DNA from: Clostridia bacterium
GTDB lineage: Bacteria; Bacillota; Clostridia; TANB77; CAG-508
NCBI GenBank assembly: GCA_900768805.1
Contig: CAAGEF010000243.1
Location: forward strand, 1 to 13,719
Length of the DNA: 13,719 nucleotides
Reading direction: 5' to 3'
The notes under the pieces were generated by a model, which was given only the letters and a program-made list of their open reading frames with translations, ran no database searches and was not told the DNA's origin. This document shows positions 5,480 to 11,055 of this stretch, piece after piece (positions within the stretch are counted from its first letter, which is position 1; each line of letters starts with the position of its first letter). Both the position numbers and the translations under genes were made by a program.

Positions 5480-6568
5480 TCATAAATTCCTTTCTATAAA
5501 GTTTTGTTTATTTTTTATTTTCATACTATCAATCCAATTTTCAAATTCTTCAGCAGTGATTTTACCATGTTGATATTTTTCAAGCATTTTAGCACCATCT
5601 GATTTATATTTTTCATAAAGAATTTGTACTTCAGGATTGTTACTTAAAGAAGCCTGTTTATTTAAATTTCTATATCTATTTCTATATCTTTTACAAACGG
5701 GATCATTTGCAAAAGTTCTACTGAAGGCAAGACTTTCAGCATATTCTTTACAAGTCTTACCATCTTCAAATATTTCATCACAATATAAAGTTTTATGAGC
5801 AGTTTTAGGAATAAAATAGTAATCGCAGTTTTGACATTTTATAAGTCTAAAACTTTTTTTATTATTCATAAATTCTCTTAAAGTGATATATAAAATACAA
5901 GCAAAATCATTAGAAGAATAATAATATTTAATATTACCATTTACTTCATCTGGAATATTATTTGAAAAGAAATTATTTATATCAAAATTCATTTTTATAT
6001 CTTTAAAGTTTTCACTGATATCATTTAATATTGATTCATAAGTCTCATTTTCTTTTAATAATTTTAATTTTTCAAAATCTAAATCTTGTTCAGTTGAATT
6101 TTCGAACAAAGTTTTAAAATATACTTTATCAGCAATATTTCTAAATACATATTGAGCAGATTCTATAAATTCATAATAAATAGCTTTTACTTCTTCAGAA
6201 TATTCCATAATTTCTTCTTCTGTAAGAATTAATTTAGGGTTGTTTCTTTCGTCATCAGTTAGTAATCTATTTTTATAAAATTCACATTCACTATAAATAT
6301 TAGGATGATTATATGTAATAAAGTTGACTAATGAATAATGTACTAGAAAATAATTTATACATATAATGTCTGTGAAATCTAAATTTAAAAATTCAAGTAA
6401 AAAAGTTCCTAAAGGTTTTGCTTCTATATTTCTTTCAAATATGTAAAATTTTTTATTTCTTAAGTTTTCTGGTATTTTATCTATTTCAGTAAATTCTGAA
6501 GGAAAGTATTTTAAAAAGTATTCTTTAGAATTTTTAAAATCAAATGCTATTTCTAAATTTTTAATCAT
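5480..6568 (-). CDS. DUF6076-like zinc-finger protein (cargo)
   Basis: A 362-residue protein of unknown function. The ATG at 6566-6568 is preferred over an in-frame GTG nine bases earlier, because that GTG is part of the GGGGTGAT ribosome binding box (6573-6580) with 6-base spacing to the ATG. The N-terminal two thirds are acidic and helical without motifs I know. Near residues 242-275 lies a metal-binding pattern: IKCQNCDYYFIPK (Cys245, Cys248), then YCDEIF and GKTCKEYA (Cys263, Cys273), followed by a basic helix VCKRYRNRYRNLNKQ. This resembles the CGNR-like zinc finger of DUF6076 proteins seen in clostridial mobile elements; nucleic-acid binding is inferred. It is the first gene of a two-gene unit with the tail-anchored protein and is divergent from xis. 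Base composition is even more AT-rich than int or hsd genes, hinting at a separate origin. Confidence 0.7.
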   Translation of the reverse strand: MIKNLEIAFDFKNSKEYFLKYFPSEFTEIDKIPENLRNKKFYIFERNIEAKPLGTFLLEFLNLDFTDIICINYFLVHYSLVNFITYNHPNIYSECEFYKNRLLTDDERNNPKLILTEEEIMEYSEEVKAIYYEFIESAQYVFRNIADKVYFKTLFENSTEQDLDFEKLKLLKENETYESILNDISENFKDIKMNFDINNFFSNNIPDEVNGNIKYYYSSNDFACILYITLREFMNNKKSFRLIKCQNCDYYFIPKTAHKTLYCDEIFEDGKTCKEYAESLAFSRTFANDPVCKRYRNRYRNLNKQASLSNNPEVQILYEKYKSDGAKMLEKYQHGKITAEEFENWIDSMKIKNKQNFIERNL

Positions 6569-6602
6569 TATAATCACCCCTACAACTCAAAAACATTTTC
6601 TA

Positions 6603-6630
6603 ATTATTACCTGTCAGGTTTTTAATTCAA
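6603..6630 (-). promoter_or_regulatory. Candidate promoter of the cargo unit with the ACCTG operator in its spacer
   Basis: On the minus strand TTGAAT (6625-6630), 16 bases, AATAAT (6603-6608), placing the transcript start about 27 bases before the ATG at 6568. The spacer (6609-6624) contains ACCTGACAGGT, the palindrome shared with the int promoter region. A protein bound there would block this promoter. Elements are near-consensus only, so confidence is moderate. Confidence 0.42.
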
Positions 6631-6671
6631 AACTAAACAACTAAAATAATAATCAGTAATTAGCTAATTAC
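6606..6671 (+). promoter_or_regulatory. xis-replication operon promoter/operator region
   Basis: ATTACCTGTCAGGTTT (6606-6621) contains the palindrome ACCTG-T-CAGGT and differs by one base from the copy upstream of int. About 31 bp on is a -10 like TAAAAT (6642-6647), then the perfect 16-bp palindrome GTAATTAGCTAATTAC (6656-6671) near the expected transcript start. Order, strand orientation and spacing match the int upstream region. The regulator is not identifiable in the window; no CI- or ImmR-like repressor gene is present. Confidence 0.55.
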
Positions 6672-6701
6672 ATTTTACAAGGCAAAGCACCAAAAATCAA
6701 G

Positions 6702-6732
6702 AAAAGTGCTAATAATTGCTAAAAAGTGTTAA
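6702..6732 (+). repeat. 20-bp-spaced direct repeats upstream of xis
   Basis: AAAAGTGCTAA (6702-6712) and AAAAGTGTTAA (6722-6732) differ at one base, with a related TTGCTAAAA between them. They lie in the leader just before the GGAGGTGAT ribosome binding site. Possible regulator or excisionase binding sites; weak evidence. Confidence 0.35.
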
Positions 6733-6750
6733 AAAGATGGAGGTGATTAC

Positions 6751-6954
6751 ATGGAAAATTTACCAAAAGTAGAACGTACTACACTAACAATGAGAGAGAC
6801 AGCTGAATATTTAGGAATATCATATTGGCTAGTAAATCAATTAGTACGTAGAAAACAAATACCATGTGCTAGAGTTGGTGGCAGAGTATTATTTAGAGTA
6901 CAAGCTCTAGATGAATACTTAAAAAACAAAGAACAAGAATCATTGAAAAGATAG
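6751..6954 (+). CDS. xis: Excisionase-family winged-helix DNA-binding protein
   Basis: A 67-residue protein of the MerR-like helix-turn-helix/excisionase family. Residues 11-33 (TLTMRETAEYLGISYWLVNQ and following) form the helix-turn-helix; residues 36-50 (IPCARVGGRVLFRVQ) are the wing; the C-terminal helix DEYLKNKEQ is basic-acidic. Such proteins bend DNA at att sites to drive excision, and some also act as transcription factors. The ATG at 6751 follows a near-perfect GGAGGTGAT ribosome binding box (6739-6747). It is the first gene of an operon with the replisome organiser (14-bp gap). The shared operator layout with int supports a recombination role over a purely metabolic regulator, but the helix-turn-helix alone does not prove it. 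Confidence 0.85.
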   Translation: MENLPKVERTTLTMRETAEYLGISYWLVNQLVRRKQIPCARVGGRVLFRVQALDEYLKNKEQESLKR

Positions 6955-6968
6955 GAAGGAGAAAGAGT

Positions 6969-7475
6969 ATGCAATGGATTAAAGTGTTTACCGATATATT
7001 TGCAAATCCAAAAATCCAGTTATTACTCAAAGAACGTGATGGGGACACTTTCTTTAGAGTATGGATTCAATTACTAACACTTGCTGGACAATGTATGCAA
7101 GAAGGAAAGCTAATGATGTCTGAAAATAGTCCAATGACTATACAAGATTTTGCAACAATTATGAACAAATCAAACAAAAAAATGGAAAATATACTAAACA
7201 AGTTAATCCATTTAGAAATGATTATATATGAAGAAAATACATATATAATAAAGAACTGGTATAAGTACCAAAGTATTGATAAATATGAGAAAGTTTTGGA
7301 ACAAAACAGAGTTAGACAAAAGAGGTTTAGAGATAAGAAAAGAGAAGAAAGTAACGTTATTCAAACGTTAAGTAACGATACAGAAGAGATAAGAGAAGAA
7401 AAAGCAAATAATAAAATAGAAGATAATATAAAGGCAGGTGAAAATGGTAGTGGATTTAAAACAATTGATTTCTGA
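6969..7475 (+). CDS. Phage-type replisome organiser (N-terminal domain family)
   Basis: A 168-residue protein whose first ~120 residues (MQWIKVFTDIFANPKIQLLL ... GDTFFRVWIQLLTLAGQC ... LEMIIYEENTYIIKNWYKYQ) match the winged-helix 'phage replisome organizer' N-terminal family. In phages and small integrative elements these proteins bind origin repeats and recruit the helicase loader. The end is a basic helix NRVRQKRFRDKKREES and an acidic tail, probably the partner-binding end. AAGGAG lies at 6957-6962, and the previous stop is 12 bases before it ends. The next gene, a DnaC-like loader, overlaps its 3' end by 32 bases in another frame, as in many phage replication modules. Its likely DNA target is the repeat region at 8433-8567. 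Confidence 0.87.
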   Translation: MQWIKVFTDIFANPKIQLLLKERDGDTFFRVWIQLLTLAGQCMQEGKLMMSENSPMTIQDFATIMNKSNKKMENILNKLIHLEMIIYEENTYIIKNWYKYQSIDKYEKVLEQNRVRQKRFRDKKREESNVIQTLSNDTEEIREEKANNKIEDNIKAGENGSGFKTIDF

Positions 7476-8292
7476 TATAGTTATTGATACTGATAATAAA
7501 ATGCACAAACAGTGCAAATTCTGTGGAAAGTTATTAGATTTAAAAGACTATATGGCATTATACGAAAATAATTATATTTAAAATATTGCAACAGCATATA
7601 GCAGATGTAATTGTGACTAGGCTTATAAAATTTGGAAACAATATGATGAATTTATAGAAAAAGAAAAGCTAAAAGAATTTAATTTAAAACAAATTGATAA
7701 ATTTTTTCAAAATAATAATTTAGGAAAAAGGCAATTAAATAGCACATTTGAAAATTATAAAATAACTAATAAAAATAAAAAAGCTTATGAGAATGCAAAA
7801 AAATATGCAAATAAACTAATAAATGGAGAAACAGATAAAGGATTATTTATAACAGGAACTTATGGAGTAGGAAAAACTTATTTAGCTTCTTGTATAGCAA
7901 ATGAAACTATAAAAAATAAAAATACAGTAGTATTCGGAACATTAATACAATTACTTGATTATATAAAAGATACATATAAAGATTCAGTTGTATCAGACAA
8001 AGAATATTTGAATTTATATTCTAGTGTTGATTTACTAATTATAGATGATTTGGGTAAAGAAAAACCAACAGAATGGGTATTAGAAAAATTATTTTTAATA
8101 GTTAATAACAGATATAATAATTATTTACCAATAGTAATAACTACCAATTATAATAGAAATCAATTAAGAGAAAGACTATGTGTAAATAAAAATTATAGTA
8201 TGGTTGATTCAATAATTTCAAGATTATATGAGATGTGTGGTGGGATTGAAATAAAGGATGAAGATCATAGAATGAGCAAATTCCCTAATTAG
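7444..8292 (+). pseudogene. DnaC/IstB-like helicase loader ATPase with two in-frame stop codons
   Basis: One frame carries a complete 282-codon loader from ATG 7444 (AGGTGA box just upstream) to TAG 8290-8292, interrupted only by TAA at 7579-7581 and TAG at 7618-7620. An N-terminal zinc motif (HKQCKFCGK, then SRCNCD) is followed by Walker A GTYGVGKT (residues 138-145), Walker B LLIIDDLGKE (~196-205), sensor-1 VITTNYN and the SIISRLYEM arginine-finger region. No frame change is needed, so both lesions are substitutions (for example CAA to TAA and AAG to TAG). There is no ATG, GTG or TTG in frame between the second stop and 8008, and a start at 8008 would lose Walker A, so no functional truncated form is apparent. 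TAA and TAG act as normal stops elsewhere here (hsdM ends in TAA, xis in TAG), which argues against codon reassignment. Confidence 0.88.
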
Positions 8293-8296
8293 GGAA
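8281..8296. repeat. Palindrome TTCCCTAATTAGGGAA, copy 1
   Basis: Perfect 16-bp palindrome overlapping the last codons of the loader gene. An identical core recurs at 8549-8564, so the two copies bracket the terminator and origin-like repeats. Possible operator or replication-protein site. Confidence 0.7.
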
Positions 8297-8369
8297 AAAC
8301 GATAAAAAGCTTGATAATAAATAGATACAAGGCTAGTATTAATGAATTTTAATGTTAAAGTGTGAAATA

Positions 8370-8412
8370 AAAGCGAAAAGGTAATTTTTTTAGAGGACTT
8401 TTTCGTTTTTTT
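8370..8412 (+). terminator. Terminator of the xis-replication operon
   Basis: AAAGCGAAAAGGT (8370-8382) pairs over 13 bp, with two G-T wobbles, with ACTTTTTCGTTTT (8397-8409), and the stem runs into a T tract ending at 8412. It lies 78 bp past the loader stop codon. The stretch 8297-8369 shows no other feature. Confidence 0.75.
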
Positions 8413-8432
8413 AAATAAAAGAAGAAAAATAG

Positions 8433-8508
8433 TTAAGCAAGATTCCTATTTGTGTACACAAATATCTTTAAGCAAGATTCGCCTTTGTAGACACAAAAGT
8501 CATCTTGC
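8433..8508. repeat. 35-bp iteron-like repeats with internal dyads: candidate replication origin
   Basis: TTAAGCAAGATTC occurs at 8433-8445 and 8468-8480 (period 35). Each copy is followed by a dyad: TTTGTGTACACAAA (8449-8462, perfect 14-bp palindrome) and its variant TTTGTAGACACAAA (8484-8497). The second copy is closed by ATCTTGC (8502-8508), the reverse complement of GCAAGAT (8472-8478), so it can fold into a nested hairpin. Position just after the replisome organiser and loader, AT-rich surroundings and iterated dyads fit an origin bound by the replisome organiser. An origin of transfer is an alternative, but no relaxase gene is visible. Confidence 0.6.
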
Positions 8509-8513
8509 ATAAA

Positions 8514-8567
8514 TTGGGAATTTCCCAAACCCTTCATAAGTTATAAAATTCCCTAATTAGGGAATTT
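8514..8567. repeat. Two further palindromes in the origin-like region
   Basis: TTGGGAA-T-TTCCCAA (8514-8528) is a perfect 15-bp inverted repeat. The 22-bp palindrome at 8546-8567 has TTCCCTAATTAGGGAA (copy 2) at its centre, extended by AAA and TTT. Both share GGGAA/TTCCC half-sites, so one protein could bind all three dyads. They sit about 80-130 bp before the hsdM promoter and could control it as well. Confidence 0.6.
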
Positions 8568-8584
8568 GGTATTATGGTAAAAAA

Positions 8585-8615
8585 TGTCGAAAAATGTAGA
8601 AAATAAAATTCGACA
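8585..8615. promoter_or_regulatory. Inverted repeat upstream of the hsd promoter
   Basis: TGTCGAA (8585-8591) and TTCGACA (8609-8615) are exact inverted repeats 17 bases apart, and ATGTCGAAAA is directly repeated as ATGTAGAAAA (from 8594). The pair ends 28 bp before the proposed -35 of hsdM. Candidate operator; no regulator known. Confidence 0.35.
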
Positions 8616-8642
8616 AAATAATTTAAAATATTATTGATTTTA

Positions 8643-8671
8643 TTGTTTAAAACAGCCATTTATGATATAAA
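8643..8671 (+). promoter_or_regulatory. Candidate promoter of the hsd operon
   Basis: TTGTTT (8643-8648), 17 bases, TATAAA (8666-8671), with an extended -10 TG at 8663-8664 (TGaTATAAA). The start would be near 8678, leaving a short leader with GGAGG (8690-8694) six bases before the hsdM ATG. The weak -35 is offset by the extended -10. Confidence 0.45.
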
Positions 8672-8700
8672 TATATCAAAGAATTATTTGGAGGTTTATT

Positions 8701-10257
8701 ATGGCAGATAATAGAGAAAGAGAAGAATTACACAAGGCAATTTGGTCAATAGCAGATGATTTAAGAGGAGCTGTTGATGGATGGGATTTTAAACAATACA
8801 TATTAGGAATAATGTTTTATAGATATATATCAGAAAATATAACAAAATATATTAATGATGGAGAGAGAAAAGCAGGTGATAAAGATTTTGATTATGCCTT
8901 AATTTCAGATAGTGAAGCAGAGTCAGTAAGAGATGATTTAGTTAAAGAAAAAGGATTTTTTATATTACCTTCTGAACTATTTAGTAATGTATGTAAAGAT
9001 GCCAAAAATCATAAAGAAGATTTAAATGAAATATTAGAAAATATCTTTAATAATGTTGAAAATTCAGCAAAAGGTGCAGATAGTGAAGATGATTTTTCAG
9101 GATTATTTGATGACATAGATGTTAATAGTAATAAGTTAGGGGCAACAGTTACCAAAAGAAATGAAAGATTAATAAAAATATTAGAAGGTATAAATGGATT
9201 AAACTTAGGAAATTATCAAGATAATCAAATAGATGCATTTGGTGATGCTTATGAATTTTTAATGACTATGTATGCAAGTAATGCAGGAAAGTCAGGTGGA
9301 GAATTTTATACACCACAAGAAGTAAGTGAATTATTAACAAGGCTAGCTGTTGTTGGTAAAACATCAGTCAACAAAGTATATGACCCTGCTTGTGGTTCAG
9401 GTTCACTTTTATTAAAAGCCGCTAAAATATTAGGAAAAGATAATGTTAGAAATGGTTTTTATGGACAAGAAATAAATTTAACTACATATAACCTTTGTAG
9501 AATAAATATGTTTTTACACGATATTGGATATGATAAATTTGATATTGCTTGTGAAGATACATTAATTACACCACAACATTGGGATGATGAACCTTTTGAA
9601 GTTATAGTTTCAAATCCACCATATTCAATTAAATGGGCAGGAGATGACAATAGCTTATTAATAAATGACCCTCGTTATTCTCCAGCAGGAGTATTAGCAC
9701 CAAAATCAAAAGCAGATTTTGCATTTATAATGCATTCTTTAGCTTGGCTTGCAACAAATGGTACTGCTTCAATAGTATGCTTTCCTGGTATTTTATATAG
9801 AGGTGGAGCAGAACAAAAAATAAGAAAATATTTAATAGATAATAACTTTGTAGATTGCTTAATACAATTACCAGACAATTTATTTTTTGGTACAAGTATT
9901 GCTACTTGTATTATGGTATTAAAGAAAAGCAAAAAGGATAATAGTACATTATTTATAGATGCATCAAAAGAATGCGTTAAAGTAACCAATAATAATAAAT
10001 TAACAGATGATAATATAAATAATATTGTTAAGATATTTGAAAGCCGATGCGATGTAGAATATGTTGCAAAATTAGTTTCAAATAAAGAAATTGCAGAAAA
10101 CGATTATAATTTATCAGTTTCAACTTATGTTGAACAAGAAGATACAAGAGAACATATTAATATTGATGTTTTAAATAAAGAAATCGATGAAATAGTAGCT
10201 AAAGAAAATAAACTTCGTGAAGAAATAAATAAAATTATTTCAGAAATTGAGGTGTAA
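8701..10257 (+). CDS. hsdM: Type I restriction-modification DNA methyltransferase subunit, type IC-like
   Basis: A 518-residue adenine-N6 methyltransferase, the M subunit of the HsdM2-HsdS methylase and of the full HsdR-containing nuclease. The N-terminal helical domain (REELHKAIWSIADDLRGAVD) has the form typical of type IC enzymes such as EcoR124I, whose HsdM is of nearly the same length. Residues 200-205 are GEFYTP. The SAM-binding motif I is DPACGSGSLL (228-237) and the catalytic motif IV is NPPY (305-308). The C-terminus ends in a coiled helix that contacts HsdS. The start is fixed by GGAGG at 8690-8694. The stop is 3 bases from the next ATG, so the operon is tightly coupled. The gene is intact, so host-protective methylation should work if hsdS is also functional. 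Confidence 0.96.
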   Translation: MADNREREELHKAIWSIADDLRGAVDGWDFKQYILGIMFYRYISENITKYINDGERKAGDKDFDYALISDSEAESVRDDLVKEKGFFILPSELFSNVCKDAKNHKEDLNEILENIFNNVENSAKGADSEDDFSGLFDDIDVNSNKLGATVTKRNERLIKILEGINGLNLGNYQDNQIDAFGDAYEFLMTMYASNAGKSGGEFYTPQEVSELLTRLAVVGKTSVNKVYDPACGSGSLLLKAAKILGKDNVRNGFYGQEINLTTYNLCRINMFLHDIGYDKFDIACEDTLITPQHWDDEPFEVIVSNPPYSIKWAGDDNSLLINDPRYSPAGVLAPKSKADFAFIMHSLAWLATNGTASIVCFPGILYRGGAEQKIRKYLIDNNFVDCLIQLPDNLFFGTSIATCIMVLKKSKKDNSTLFIDASKECVKVTNNNKLTDDNINNIVKIFESRCDVEYVAKLVSNKEIAENDYNLSVSTYVEQEDTREHINIDVLNKEIDEIVAKENKLREEINKIISEIEV

Positions 10258-10260
10258 TCA

Positions 10261-11055
10261 ATGAGGCTATCAGGAATACTTTCGAGAGAACCTATTAAAG
10301 AATATTGTCAAATTGAAGGTTTTTTAAATCAACAATTAAAACAAGGAAAGCAAAGAAAAATAGATGTCGGAACAGTTACTTTACCATTTTATTGTAAAAA
10401 TTGTGAAGATATATTAACATTCTTATCAATAGGAGAAACACTAACATGTATAGGAATAAATGAAAAATTAATAAGTATAGATACAGTATTAAAATGTCCA
10501 AGATGTAATGCTGTAGTTCCTGTTTGGTTTCTAATAGAAAGTGATGAAAAAACTTTTCTTACACAATATCCCAAAGTGCGAGTATTAAAACGTTCTTATA
10601 AATTATTAGGAGATGTTTGTATTAGTAATGATAAGTATGGTAATTATTCAGAATTGCTTGAAAAAGCTAATATAGCTTATAATGAAGAATTAGGGTCTGG
10701 TGCGATAGTTTATTTAAGAAAGATATATGAACAAATTATTACAGAAACAGCCCAAATATATGGTATAAATATGTGTACAACAAAAGGGTATAGAAGAAAA
10801 TTTGGAGACTTATTAAAAGAAGTAGATGGCGAGGCTTCAATAGTTCCGTTGGAATTTGCTAAGAATGGATATACATTATTTCAAAAATTAAGTAATGTAA
10901 TTCATGGTGAATATGACGAAAAAATAGCATTATATCAATATCCTGCTTTTTATAGGCTTGTAATAGGAATATTAGACAATATAAATAATAATAAAGAATT
11001 ATTAAATGCTATAAATGAATTAGAGTTGGATGAAAAAGGAGGAAGAGATGACTAA
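10261..11055 (+). CDS. DUF4145-like zinc-ribbon protein inserted in the hsd operon
   Basis: A 264-residue accessory protein. Cys45-x2-Cys48 (YCKNCED) and Cys79-x2-Cys82 (KCPRCNA) form a probable zinc ribbon in the N-terminal half. The C-terminal half (~140-245) is helical: GSGAIVYLRKIYEQIITETA, GYRRKFGDLLKEVD, then LFQKLSNVIHGEYDEKIALY. This matches the layout of DUF4145, a family often found beside type I restriction genes. The N-x2-H (Asn212, His215) recalls the HEPN RNase motif, but the preceding Arg expected in R-x4-6-H is not clear, so I do not claim RNase activity. GAGGTG at 10249-10254 serves the ATG, and the 3' end overlaps hsdS by 8 bases, so it is cotranslated with both hsd genes. 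It could regulate restriction or guard the complex; this is inference. Confidence 0.72.
   Translation: MRLSGILSREPIKEYCQIEGFLNQQLKQGKQRKIDVGTVTLPFYCKNCEDILTFLSIGETLTCIGINEKLISIDTVLKCPRCNAVVPVWFLIESDEKTFLTQYPKVRVLKRSYKLLGDVCISNDKYGNYSELLEKANIAYNEELGSGAIVYLRKIYEQIITETAQIYGINMCTTKGYRRKFGDLLKEVDGEASIVPLEFAKNGYTLFQKLSNVIHGEYDEKIALYQYPAFYRLVIGILDNINNNKELLNAINELELDEKGGRDD

Noticed and set aside
5292..5573. A + strand hydrophobic open frame
   Set aside because: It is antisense to two well-supported minus-strand genes and its composition reflects their Lys/Asn codons.
7579..7620. Stop-codon reassignment to explain the interrupted loader gene
   Set aside because: Both TAA and TAG are used as ordinary stops by neighbouring intact genes, and no other gene here contains in-frame stops of this sort.
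8008..8292. A separate short gene starting at TTG 8008
   Set aside because: It is the C-terminal part of the interrupted loader in the same frame, lacks Walker A and has no ribosome binding site.
8433..8567. A CRISPR array or an origin of transfer
   Set aside because: There are only two imperfect 35-bp-period copies without unique spacers, so not CRISPR; no relaxase gene supports an origin of transfer, so an origin of replication is preferred.
9459..9989. Minus-strand open frames inside hsdM
   Set aside because: They are antisense to the conserved methyltransferase motifs and have no ribosome binding sites or recognisable domains.
11030..11047. ATG at 11030 as the hsdS start
   Set aside because: It would place the AGGAGG box inside the gene; the ATG at 11048 is correctly spaced from it and gives the usual HsdS N-terminus.
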